NCBI RefSeq assembly: GCF_038246755.1
Contig: NZ_CP134706.1
Coordinates: 5,332,001 to 5,396,000, forward strand
Direction of reading: 5' to 3'
DNA length: 64,000 nt
Origin: Micromonospora sp. FIMYZ51
GTDB taxonomy: Bacteria; Actinomycetota; Actinomycetes; Mycobacteriales; Micromonosporaceae
The notes under the pieces were generated by a model. That model saw only the letters and a list, made by a program, of their open reading frames with translations, was not told where the DNA came from and did not search any database. Position 1 is the stretch's first letter. The number at the start of each line of letters is the position of its first letter. This document shows, piece by piece, positions 42,810-51,480 of the stretch. Position numbers and translations under genes: made by a program.

Positions 42810-44165
42810 TTGACCGACGACGTCCTGGTCGTACACGGAGGCACCCCGCTGCAAGGGCGGATCCGCGTGCGCGGCGCGAAGAACCTGGTTTCCAAGGCGA
42901 TGGTCGCCGCACTGCTCGGCGACAGCCCGAGCCGGCTGTTCGACGTACCGAAGATCCGTGACGTGGAGGTGGTCCGGGGCCTGCTCGGGCTGCACGGCGT
43001 CAAGGTCACCGACGGCGACGAGGACGGCGAGCTGGTCTTCGACCCGGCGAACGTGGAAAGCGCCAGCACCGACCAGATCAACGTGCACGCGGGTTCGAGC
43101 CGGATTCCGATCCTGTTCTGCGGTCCGCTGCTGCACCGCCTCGGCCACGCCTTCATCCCCGACCTGGGCGGCTGTCACATCGGCCCGCGGCCGATCGACT
43201 TCCACCTGCAAGCGCTGCGGGAGTTCGGCGCCACGGTCGACAAGACCCCCGAGGGCCTGCACCTGTCCGCGCCGAACGGCCTGCACGGCACCAAGTTCGC
43301 GCTGCCCTACCCCAGCGTCGGGGCGACCGAGCAGGTGCTGCTCACCGCGGTCATGGCCGAGGGTGTCACCGAGCTGCGCAACGCCGCGGTGGAGCCGGAG
43401 ATCATCGACCTGATCTGCGTCCTCCAGAAGATGGGCGCGATCATCAAGGTGCACACCGACCGGGTGATCGAGGTCCAGGGTGTGCCGAGGCTGCACGGCT
43501 ACACGCACCGGCCGATCCCGGACCGGATCGAGGCGGCGAGCTGGGCGGCGGCGGCGCTGGCCACCCGGGGTCACGTCGAGGTGCTCGGTGCCGAGCAGGC
43601 CGACATGATGACCTTCCTCAACGTCTTCCGCTCGGTCGGCGGCGAGTACGAGGTGACCGACACCCGTCCCCCCCGGCCGGGACAGCCAGGCCAGGAGGGC
43701 GGCATCCGGTTCTGGCACCCGGGCGGCGAGCTTCAGGCCACCGCCCTGGAGACCGACGTACACCCGGGCTTCATGACCGACTGGCAGCAGCCGCTGGTCG
43801 TCGCGCTGACCCAGGCCCGCGGTCTGTCGATCGTCCACGAGACCGTCTACGAGCAGCGGCTGGGCTACACCGAGGCGCTCAACTCGATGGGCGCGAACAT
43901 CCAGGTCTACCGAGACTGCCTGGGCGGCACCCCGTGCCGCTTCGGCCGGCGCAACTTCAAGCACTCGGCGGTGATCGCCGGACCGAGCAAGCTGCACGCC
44001 GCCGACCTGGTCATCCCCGACCTGCGGGCCGGCTTCAGCCATCTGATCGCCGCGCTGGCCGCCGAGGGCACCTCCCGGGTGTACGGCGTTGACCTGATCA
44101 ACCGGGGCTACGAGGACTTCGAGGCCAAGCTCGCCGACCTCGGCGCACACGTCGAGCGGCCGTAG
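42810..44165 (+). CDS. murA: UDP-N-acetylglucosamine 1-carboxyvinyltransferase, Cys-type paralogue
   Basis: 451 aa. Adds enolpyruvate to UDP-GlcNAc, the first step of peptidoglycan synthesis. The Lys is in RGAKN (Lys24) and the catalytic loop reads LGGCHIGPRPID with Cys122, the fosfomycin-reactive residue; mycobacterial MurA has Asp there. DLRAGFSHLIAALAAEG closes the fold. TTG 42810 is strongly backed by GGAGG five bases upstream. A 222-base leader precedes it, with no clear promoter. Confidence 0.92.
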   Translation: MTDDVLVVHGGTPLQGRIRVRGAKNLVSKAMVAALLGDSPSRLFDVPKIRDVEVVRGLLGLHGVKVTDGDEDGELVFDPANVESASTDQINVHAGSSRIPILFCGPLLHRLGHAFIPDLGGCHIGPRPIDFHLQALREFGATVDKTPEGLHLSAPNGLHGTKFALPYPSVGATEQVLLTAVMAEGVTELRNAAVEPEIIDLICVLQKMGAIIKVHTDRVIEVQGVPRLHGYTHRPIPDRIEAASWAAAALATRGHVEVLGAEQADMMTFLNVFRSVGGEYEVTDTRPPRPGQPGQEGGIRFWHPGGELQATALETDVHPGFMTDWQQPLVVALTQARGLSIVHETVYEQRLGYTEALNSMGANIQVYRDCLGGTPCRFGRRNFKHSAVIAGPSKLHAADLVIPDLRAGFSHLIAALAAEGTSRVYGVDLINRGYEDFEAKLADLGAHVERP

Positions 44166-44180
44166 TTCGAGCCGCCGTTC

Positions 44181-44213
44181 GCGTCCGGTGCACCCGCGAT
44201 GTGCACCGGACGC
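44181..44213 (+). terminator. terminator after murA
   Basis: GCGTCCGGTGCAC and GTGCACCGGACGC, a perfect 13-bp stem with a 7-base loop, 16 bases after the stop. Confidence 0.85.
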
Positions 44214-44224
44214 GCGGCGTTGGC

Positions 44225-44230
44225 TACCCT
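44225..44230 (+). promoter_or_regulatory. -10 box (TACCCT) of the leaderless DUF3043 gene
   Basis: TACCCT ends 6 bases before GTG 44237, so transcription would begin at the start codon. Confidence 0.5.
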
Positions 44231-44236
44231 TGCCGC

Positions 44237-44836
44237 GTGCCGTCGCTGTTTCGCCGTAAGTCCGCTGACCTCGCCGACCCCGCCCCCGAGCCGGAGAACC
44301 CGGCGACGGAGGAGGATGCCGCCCGTCCTCGTGGCTACACCCCGGCCAAGGGTCGGGAGACGCCGAAGCGTCCCGCCACCGGCCGGCGTCCGGCCGGCGC
44401 GACGAAGGCGCTGAGCAAGGAGGAGGCGAAGGCGCTGCGGCGGCAACGCCGTGCCGAGGCGGCGGCGGAGTTCCGGCGGGAGGGCGGACCGCGCGACCGG
44501 GGTCCGGAACGGCTGCTGGCCCGCAACGTGGTCGACTCCCGGCGTACCGTCGGCACCTGGTTCTTCGGCGGCGCGCTCATCGTGCTGATCGGGTCGAACC
44601 AGGCGATGCCGCCGGTGATCCGGCTCGCCTCCAACCTGCTCTGGGGCGCGCTCGCCATCGGTGTGGTGATCGACTCGGTGCTCATCTCGCGGAAGATCAA
44701 GAAGCTGGTCCGGAGCCGCTTCCCGAACTCCACCCAGCGGATGGGCTCCCTCTACCTCTACGCGATCATGCGGGCGATCACCTTCCGTAAGCTGCGTACC
44801 CCCGAGCCCCGCGTCGCGATCGGCGACCAGGTCTGA
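44237..44836 (+). CDS. DUF3043 membrane protein
   Basis: 199 aa. A basic, Pro/Lys-rich N-terminus (KGRETPKRPATGRRPAGATKALSKEEAKALRRQRR) precedes two helices (WFFGGALIVLIGSNQAM... and LLWGALAIGVVIDSVLI), then KKLVRSRFPNSTQRMGSLYLYAIMRAITFRKLR. The family is actinobacterial and unstudied. The C-terminal IGDQV-stop is repeated three more times downstream as a 26-bp tandem repeat. Confidence 0.85.
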   Translation: MPSLFRRKSADLADPAPEPENPATEEDAARPRGYTPAKGRETPKRPATGRRPAGATKALSKEEAKALRRQRRAEAAAEFRREGGPRDRGPERLLARNVVDSRRTVGTWFFGGALIVLIGSNQAMPPVIRLASNLLWGALAIGVVIDSVLISRKIKKLVRSRFPNSTQRMGSLYLYAIMRAITFRKLRTPEPRVAIGDQV

Positions 44837-44918
44837 CCAGCGCGATCGGCGACAAGGTCTGACCAGCGCGATCGGCGACCAGGTCTGATCAGCGCGATCG
44901 GCGACCAGGTCTGACCTG
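44815..44918 (+). repeat. 26-bp x4 tandem repeat spanning the DUF3043 stop codon
   Basis: Four contiguous copies (44815, 44841, 44867, 44893), near identical: CGCGATCGGCGAC, A or C, AGGTCTGA and four more bases. The first contains the real stop TGA; 26 is not a multiple of three, so the copied TGAs cover all three frames. Confidence 0.92.
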
Positions 44919-44971
44919 TGGTTGTCTTCGCCACGGTCTGACCGGTGGCGTCGGCGTGCCGGCGGTTCGGC

Positions 44972-45280
44972 TCAGGGCACCCCGAGCAGGCGCAGCAGCG
45001 CTGCCGTGCCGGCGGCGGCCACGACCACGAGCACGAACGGCACCCGCCGCCACGCCAGCAGCACACCGACCAGGACGCCGGCCGGCCGGGCCCAGCCGGC
45101 GAACCGGCCGACCTCGGTCAGCGCCGCGGTGGCGGCAAGCGCCGCCAGCAGGGCCGCCGCACCCACCGGCAACAACTGACGCGCCCACTCCGGCAGGTCG
45201 AGCCGATCCCGCAGCAACACCCCGGCGATCCGGAAGGCGTACGTCCCGACGGCCAATGCCACGATCACCGCGATCAACAC
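44972..45280 (-). CDS. azlD: AzlD-family branched-chain amino acid exporter subunit
   Basis: 102 aa with three to four hydrophobic helices (LIAVIVALAVGTYAFRIAGVLL, LLPVGAAALLAALAATAAL, VPFVLVVVAAAGTAALLRLLG) and the family R-x-x-G near the N-terminus. It pairs with AzlC. GTG 45280 overlaps the azlC stop by seven bases. Confidence 0.85.
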   Translation of the reverse strand: MLIAVIVALAVGTYAFRIAGVLLRDRLDLPEWARQLLPVGAAALLAALAATAALTEVGRFAGWARPAGVLVGVLLAWRRVPFVLVVVAAAGTAALLRLLGVP

Positions 45281-46200
45281 GGCTCCTCCTCCGGTCCGCC
45301 CCGCCCCGGTCGTCGTCCCACCGGCGCCGGTCGCGGTCCGGCCAGTACCGGCCCGGCCGCCGCGGTCAGGCTCTCCTGCGCCGGCTCGGCGCTGCTCCGC
45401 TCAGGCGGCTCGGCGTTGATCCCCTCCGCCAGCTCGGCGCTGCCCAGCTCGGACGACTCGACGATTGCCAGCGTCCCGGCGGCGGCACCGGCCGGGGTGG
45501 CCGGCGTGGCCGGCGTGGCCGGCGAGCGTCGCCTGAGCCGGTGTACGGCCAGTAGCCCGGGACCGGCCAGCGCGAGCAGCACCGGCAGGCCGGCCGGTAG
45601 CAGCGGCGTGGTCAACACCGCCAGCAGCGCACCACCCAGCGCCGCCCGCCGGGTGTCCCGGTCCCGCAGGGCGGGCAGCAGCAGGGCGATCAGCCCGGCC
45701 GGGAACGCCGCGTCCAGCCCGAAGGCGGCCGGATCGCCGGCCGCCCCGCCGGCCAGCACCCCGAGCAGGGTGCCGGCTTGCCAGGCCACGAAGAGCAGGG
45801 TGCCGGCCAGCCAGAAGGCCCGCCGTCGGGCGGGACCGGCCGGCCGGGCCAGGGTGAAGGCGGTGGCCTCGTCGGTCATCAGGTGGCTGCCGAGCAGCCG
45901 GTGCCGCAACCGGTGCCCGATCGTGTCGCCGAGGGTCAGGCCGAACGGCAGGTGCCGGGCGTTGATCAGCAACCCGGCGAGTACGGCGGCCACCGGGTTG
46001 CCGGCGGCCACCAGCCCGACCGCCAAGAACTGCGCGCCACCGGCGTAGACCAGCACGGACATGGCGACGGCCGCCCAGCCGGGCAACCCGGCGGCGACCG
46101 TCATGGCACCGAAGGAGGCGCCGACCGCCACGATCGCCGCGGCGATGGCGGCCACGTCGCGTAGCGTTCCCACCCCCGGCGTTCGTTCTGGCGTACGCAT
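45274..46200 (-). CDS. azlC: AzlC-family branched-chain amino acid exporter subunit
   Basis: 308 aa. Family blocks VAVGASFGAMTVAAGLPGWAAVAMSVLVYAG, LINARHLPFGLTLGD and HLMTDEATAFTLA, with about seven helices up to residue ~232. A 75-residue Ala/Pro/Glu-rich cytoplasmic tail with SPATPATPATPAG is unusual. Predicted to export branched-chain or related amino acids with AzlD. It has no ribosome site and is divergent to the XRE-cupin gene. Confidence 0.88.
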   Translation of the reverse strand: MRTPERTPGVGTLRDVAAIAAAIVAVGASFGAMTVAAGLPGWAAVAMSVLVYAGGAQFLAVGLVAAGNPVAAVLAGLLINARHLPFGLTLGDTIGHRLRHRLLGSHLMTDEATAFTLARPAGPARRRAFWLAGTLLFVAWQAGTLLGVLAGGAAGDPAAFGLDAAFPAGLIALLLPALRDRDTRRAALGGALLAVLTTPLLPAGLPVLLALAGPGLLAVHRLRRRSPATPATPATPAGAAAGTLAIVESSELGSAELAEGINAEPPERSSAEPAQESLTAAAGPVLAGPRPAPVGRRPGRGGPEEEPC

Positions 46201-46216
46201 AGTTCAGCATGATGAA
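46201..46216. promoter_or_regulatory. short inverted repeat next to the azlC start
   Basis: GTTCA (46202-46206) and TGAAC (46212-46216) are inverted around GCATGA, just upstream of the azlC ATG. It may be a second half-site for the divergent regulator. Confidence 0.35.
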
Positions 46217-46226
46217 CACGCCCCTC

Positions 46227-46246
46227 TTGTTCGTCAAATCGAACAA
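46227..46246. promoter_or_regulatory. operator-like inverted repeat between azlC and the XRE gene
   Basis: TTGTTCG-TCAAAT-CGAACAA, perfect 7-bp arms with 6-bp spacer, centred between the two divergent starts. The regulator probably binds here and controls both genes. Confidence 0.65.
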
Positions 46247-46266
46247 ACGGAACATCGGAGCGAACA

Positions 46267-46827
46267 ATGCCTCCAGAGCCCACGCCGCCACTAGCCACCA
46301 TCGCCGCCGCCCTGCGCTACGAGCGACAGCGGGTCGGCCTGTCGCTTACCGAACTCGCCCGCCGGGCGGGGATCGCCAAGTCGACCCTGTCCCAACTCGA
46401 ATCGGGCGTCGGCAATCCGAGCGTGGAGACGCTGTGGGCGCTGGGCGTGGCCCTCGACGTGCCGTTCAGCCGGCTGGTCGAGCCGCCGACGACAAGCGTG
46501 CGGGTGATCCGGGCCGGCGACGGGCCACGGATCCGATCCGAGCACGCGGATTTCAGCGGCACCCTGCTGACCGCCGGTACCGCGCACGCCCGTCGGGACG
46601 TCTATCTGATCGAACTGGAGCCGGGCGGGGTGCGCCACGCCGCACCGCACACCCCGCGCAGCGTCGAGCACGTCGTGGTCGGCTCCGGCCGGTTACGCTG
46701 CGGACCAGAGTACGAGCAGGTGGAACTCGGCCCGGGCGACTACGCGACCTTCCCGGGCGACGCACCGCACCGTTACCAGGCCCTCGAACCAGACACCTTC
46801 GCCGTACTGGTGATGGAGCATCCGTGA
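46267..46827 (+). CDS. XRE-family regulator with C-terminal cupin
   Basis: 186 aa. HTH region ALRYERQRVGLSLTELARRAGIAKSTLSQLESG (about 15-47), then a cupin with VYLIELEPGGVRH, RSVEHVVVGSGRLRCG and LGPGDYATFPGDAPHRYQA. Such proteins sense a small ligand and repress neighbours. ATG 46267 has CGGAGCG upstream. Its position opposite azlCD makes that exporter the likely target. Confidence 0.9.
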   Translation: MPPEPTPPLATIAAALRYERQRVGLSLTELARRAGIAKSTLSQLESGVGNPSVETLWALGVALDVPFSRLVEPPTTSVRVIRAGDGPRIRSEHADFSGTLLTAGTAHARRDVYLIELEPGGVRHAAPHTPRSVEHVVVGSGRLRCGPEYEQVELGPGDYATFPGDAPHRYQALEPDTFAVLVMEHP

Positions 46828-47182
46828 CCGCTGCGGCACGCCGAGGCGGCGCGATGCCGGCGGCGTGCGGCATTGTCGGGGACGGACGCGGAGCCGGCAA
46901 CCCGAGGCCGACGCCGGGTGGAGTATCGTCGGAAGTCCGATTCCATCACGGACCTAAATGTCCGGATCTGTAGGATAACGTTTGGCTGCGGTATCCGTGC
47001 CGCAGTGGCGGTGACCGAGCCCGCGCCGCTACCCTCCTCAGGCAGCCATTCGGTGCCGGGACGAGCGACTTTACCGGTTCCCGGGGCGCCCAGCGCGACC
47101 ATTTCCGACGAGGTGACATCGCCGTGAGCGAGCGGACGCGAGCCGACCACCGGGGCGCGGCCGTGAACGACAGGTCCGCCGG
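46828..47182. other. 355-base stretch without a convincing gene
   Basis: Contains a terminator-like hairpin ATGCCG-8-CGGCAT (46854-46873) after the XRE gene and an inverted repeat CGGAC-CTAAAT-GTCCG near 46950. A 20-codon GTG frame (47124-47186) overlaps the start of the next gene by four bases (ATGA). I see no homology here; it is probably the WG gene leader. Confidence 0.5.
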
Positions 47183-48413
47183 ATGAGTCGCGGCTACGCC
47201 GACCGGTGGCACGATCCCGCCGAGCCGTCCTGGATGGCCGAGCCGACGACCGAGTGGCAGCCGCAGTTTCCGGGCCAGCGTTACCCGGGCGACATCGGCG
47301 TCGAGCATCATCAGCAGCCGCCGGCACGGGGCCGGGGAAGCGCCGTCGGCCGGGCCGAGGTGCCACCGCTCGCGCCGACCAGATCCGACGGTACGTACGT
47401 GGGCCGCTCCTGGGCCGACGAGCCGGACGGCTGGCCGGGCCGGCACGAGGCGCCCGAGCCACGGCGGTACGACGGCCCGAACGATGCCCGTTTTCCCGAT
47501 CGGTCCTACCCGACAGGGCGGCCGGAGCGTTCCGACGGCCGGCGTCCATCGCAGCCGGACACCTCCCGTGGGCGCGACGGGGTCACCTGGTCCGATGTGG
47601 GCTCCCCGGCCGCGGCGACCGGCGCGCCGTCACGCCGCGACCCACGCGAGGCAGACCGCTACCCGCAGCGTGGCCCGGACCGACGCGAGCCCGACCGCTA
47701 CCCGCCGGAGGCGGACCGGCGCGGAGCCGACCGCTATCCCCCACGACGCGGTCAGCGTGAGTACGAGGGTTACCCGCGACACGACCCCGACCGACGGGAA
47801 CAACGCGAGTCCGACCGCTACGACCAGTGGCCGCGCCGCTCCGAGCCGGCCGACCGCGACCAGGTGCGGCGCCGTGGCGCGCCGGTCTCCTCCGGACCGC
47901 CGGAGTCCGGGTGGATGCCCGAGCCGGACGAGCAACGGCGCCGGCCCGCCACACCGCAACGACCGGCCGAGACCACGAACCGCCGGTCCACAAGCGACGG
48001 TTCCCAGCAGCGCCCCCGTTACCAGTGGAGCAGCCACCCCGGCGAGCCGACGTACGACGACGGCCTCCGGGTGGACGGGTACCGGGAGGAGTTCGGCGTC
48101 GGGGACCCGGACAGCGCGCCGTACCCGGACGGTTACGTCGAGGATGTTCCGGTTCGCGGTTCGCGTGACGAGTGGGGTCGCCCCGACTGGTCACCCGGGC
48201 GCGGTCGCCCCGAGCCGGCGGCGCCGGACGCGCAGGCGTTCGCTGGGTCGCCGGGCGGCCTGCCCTGGCCCGAGCCGGGACCACTGCGGCCGAGCACCGG
48301 CCGGGACCACCGCGATTACCAGCGGCCCGCCGGCCCGCCGCCCGACCGCGAGCCACCCCGCCCTGGTCGACCGCACCTGTCGGTGGTCCCCGATCCTCCG
48401 GTCACCCCCTCGC

Positions 48414-48503
48414 CGGAGTACGACCGACCGGTCTCTCCCGCGTCGGAGTACGACCGACCGGTCTCTCCCGCAGCGGACTACGACCGACCGGTGTCGCCGG
48501 CCG
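48414..48503 (+). repeat. 30-bp x3 tandem repeat (10-aa unit) in the WG gene
   Basis: Three units of GAGTACGACCGACCGGTCTC plus ten bases, encoding EYDRPVSPAS, EYDRPVSPAA and DYDRPVSPAA. In frame. Confidence 0.7.
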
Positions 48504-48967
48504 CCGGACGGAGCCGGCCGGTGTCCCCGGCACCGCCGCAGGACCGGCCGGACATGCCCCGCCGGGGTCGACCGGACTCGCCCGCCGCCCGGGACCGGAT
48601 CCCCAGGCCGGACCGGCCCCACCGCCCCATCCCGCAGGCCGACCAGGGTCGGCGCGACCCGGTCGGCCCCGTCGGTCCCGTCGGCCCCGTCGGTCCGGTC
48701 GGTCCGGTCGGTCCGGTCCGACCGGCCGCCTCCGCCGGACAGCCCGGACCGACCGGGGACACGGTACGACCGGCGCCGCTGCACCAGCACGAGGTACGCC
48801 CGGCGCCGCTGCACGAGCACCAGGTCCGTCCCGCACCCCTGTTCGACCAACCGGTCGTGGCCACTCCGCCGCCGACGGCCCCCTCGGTCGCCGCCGCACC
48901 ACCCGCCGCCGGCCCCGCCGCGGCACGCCCCGTCTCCGCACCACCAAACCACCCGCCGGTCCCCGCA

Positions 48968-49073
48968 CCCCCAGCCACCGACCCGTCTCCGCACCGCCCG
49001 CACGCCCACCCGTCTCCGCACCCCCAGCCACCCACCCGTCTCCGCACCGCCCGCACGCCCACCGGTATCGGGG
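48968..49073 (+). repeat. 53-bp x2 tandem repeat that shifts the reading frame
   Basis: CCCCCAGCCACC at 48968 recurs at 49021, exactly 53 bases on, followed by the same PVSAPP-coding sequence. Each unit is a 27-base plus a 26-base half, i.e. one base is missing from each. Confidence 0.85.
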
Positions 49074-49370
49074 CCACCGACCCCGCCACCGGTCTCCGCG
49101 CCCACGTCTCCCGCTCCGGCCGCGCCCCGCCCGGCCGAGCCGGCGCCGGCCGCTCCGGCCGCGCGGAAGCCGACCCGGTACGTCCCACCGCCGCCCGAGC
49201 CGGTCACGCCCGCACCGGTCCGGCCGCCCTCCGCCGGCCCGCAGGCCTGGTTCGGATCGCCCGCTCCCGAGCCGGACCAGCCGCCGCCCGGACCGGCGAC
49301 CCCGCCGACCGCCGCGCCGGTCTCCGCACCATCGTCATCGCCACGGTCCGGCGCGCCGACCTCCGCACCA

Positions 49371-49570
49371 CCGGCCACCACAACGCCGGCCACCACAACA
49401 CGGGTCTCCGCACCGCCAGCCACCACAACACCGGTCTCCGCACCGCCGGCCACCACAACGCCCGTCTCCGCACCGCCGGCCACCACAACGCCGACCTCCG
49501 CACCGCCGGTCTCCGCAAGGCCCGCTTCCGCACCGCCCGTCTCCGCACCACCGGCCACCACAACGCCGAC
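49371..49570 (+). repeat. 30-bp tandem repeats (PVSAPPATTT unit)
   Basis: About six units built on GTCTCCGCACCGCCGGCCAC plus CACAACGCC, in the last frame of the WG gene. Confidence 0.7.
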
Positions 49571-51468
49571 CTCCGCACCACCGGGACCATCGGTTTCGGA
49601 CGAACCGCCGGTCGGCGCTGCCCCGGTAGCTCCGACGTCACCGGCCGCTCCGCCGCTGGTACCTCCGAACACCGTTCCACCGACGACCTCGGCGGCGCCG
49701 ATGCCGGCACCGGCGGCACCGGTCGGGGACGTACCGGCGCCGGCACCGCCGACCGACCTCGCACCACCGGTCTCCGCACCACCACTCGGTACGCCGTCGG
49801 CCGCCTCGCCACCCGCCCCACCAACCTTCGCGCCGCCCGCCCCCGCAGCACCCGTCAGCCCAGCACCCGTCTTCGCACCACCCGTCAGCCCAGCACCCGT
49901 TTCCGGAGCGCCCGTCTCCGCAGCACCCATTTCCGCGCCACCCGTCCGCGCAGCATCCGTCTCCGGGCCGCCGGCCGCTACGATGCCGGTCTCGGCACCG
50001 CCGGCCGCCACCCCGCCCGTCTCCGGACCGCCCGCCACCGCATCCACTGTGGAGGAGGAGCCGGCCGCCGAGACGGTGCAGGACGAGGCTCCGGCACCCG
50101 AACCGCCGCCGGACCCGGAGCAGGTGTTGGCCGGCTACCGCTGGCAACTCGACCCGACGACGCTGCGCGAGGTCGTGGACGACCCGGAGGAACTGCGGGC
50201 GATCCGGGAGCGGCTGACCGAGAAGCTCGCCTCGGCGCTCGACAACCGGTCCCGTGCCCGGCTGTTGAGCCTGCGGGCGGTGGTCTCGCGGATCCTCGGT
50301 GACTTCGACGAGGCGTTGGACGACGGCCGGATGGCGTTTACCTACGCCGAGGCGACCGGGGAACTGCGCCGGACCGCCCTGGCCCAGGCACGGTTGGCGC
50401 AGGTGCTGCGCTGGCGCGGGGATTTCGCCGAGGCCGACCGGCTGTTCGCGGAGGCCAACTCGGCCGAGCTGCCCGACCGGCTGCGCGCCGCCCTGCACGA
50501 ACACGCCGCCCGCAGCTGCTACGACCAGGGCCGGTTGATCGAGGCGTGCCACCACTTCGAGCGGGCTCTCGACCTGCGTGGCGAGGGTGATCCCGAACTC
50601 CTGGCCCGGGTCCGGATCGGGCTGGACGCGGTCGCCGCGCGGGCCGCCGAGAGCGGTTTTGGACCGTACCCGCGCAGTTGGGACGAGGTGTTGGAGCGCG
50701 AGCGTGCTCCGGTCCCCGCCCGCGACGGCGGCCAGGGGCTGTGGGGCTACGCGGACAGCGAGGGCGACCTGGTCGTGCCGGCCCGGTACGCCGAGGCGCA
50801 GCCGTTCGCCGACGGCCTGGCCTGGGTACGTGGCCCGCAGACGGACCGGTGGTCGTTGATCGGTCTGAGCGGGGAGACCGTCCTCGAGCCGACCTATCTC
50901 GCGGCTCGACCGTTCTCCGACGGCCTGGCCTGGGTGGTACGCGACGAGAGCGGCTGGTTGGCCGTGGACACCACCGGAGAGGTGGTCGTGCCACCCGGCT
51001 TCGCCGACGTGCGGCCGTTCCGCCGGGGCGTGGCGGTCGTCCGACGCGAGGGCTGGGGTGCCGTCGACCGCACCGGCCAGCTCGTGGTGCCCACCCGCTA
51101 CCACGGTTTCCACACCGCCCTCGCCGATGGCCGGTACGTCGACGGCTTCACCGACGAAGGTCTGGCCGTGGTGGAGCTGGCTGGTCGCAAGGGTGTGGTG
51201 GACCGGACCGGTCAGGTGATCGTCGCACCGGCGCATCCGGCGCTGCTCATCCACCCGGTGGCCTTCCTGGCCACCAACGGCGCCGGACGCTGGGGCGCGC
51301 TCGACCGGCGCGGGCGGTCGCTCATCGATCCGATGTTCCATCGTCCGGATGCGGTCGTGGCGGAGATCGAGACGTTGCTCACCGACGCCAGCCCGGTGCT
51401 CTGACCGGACGCCCACCTGCCGGCACCGGGCGGCCCGGCTCAATCAGCAGCTCGCACCGGGGGCGGGC

Positions 51469-51474
51469 TAGGGT
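51469..51474 (+). promoter_or_regulatory. -10 box (TAGGGT) of the leaderless aldo/keto reductase gene
   Basis: TAGGGT ends 6 bases before ATG 51481. Confidence 0.5.
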
Positions 51475-51480
51475 CAGGGA

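Larger units (their letters stand above)
47183..51404 (+). pseudogene. long Pro-rich, WG-repeat protein interrupted by frameshift at a 53-bp tandem repeat
   Basis: The gene runs through three frames. Frame 1 (47183 to about 48980) encodes an Arg/Asp/Tyr/Pro-rich region (DRREPDRYPPEADRRG, EYDRPVSPA x3, GPV x6). Tandem PVSAPP units then follow, but at 48968 and 49021 each copy lacks one base, so the frame moves twice. From about 49040 the third frame stays open to 51404: PVSAPPATTT repeats, a helical domain (PEQVLAGYRWQLDPTTLREVVDD, TPR-like LAQARLAQVLRWRGDFAEAD) and about five WG repeats (LWGYADSEGDLVVPARYAEAQPFADGLAWV-type). With one more or two fewer 53-bp units the frame is whole. Function unknown; perhaps a cytoplasmic signalling scaffold. 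Confidence 0.8.

Noticed and set aside
44815..44918. 26-bp array as possible CRISPR-like element
   Set aside because: Contiguous copies without spacers that simply repeat the gene end.
46873..47127. 84-residue open frame between the XRE and WG genes
   Set aside because: No ribosome site, no recognisable motif, irregular composition.
49371..49570. Regular 30-bp repeats that could suggest a CRISPR array
   Set aside because: No unique spacers, no cas genes, and the units encode PVSAPPATTT in frame.
48191..50047. Gly/Thr/Glu-rich minus-strand frame resembling a PE_PGRS-like protein
   Set aside because: Complement of the Pro/Ala/Thr repeats of the WG gene; no start site or independent motif.
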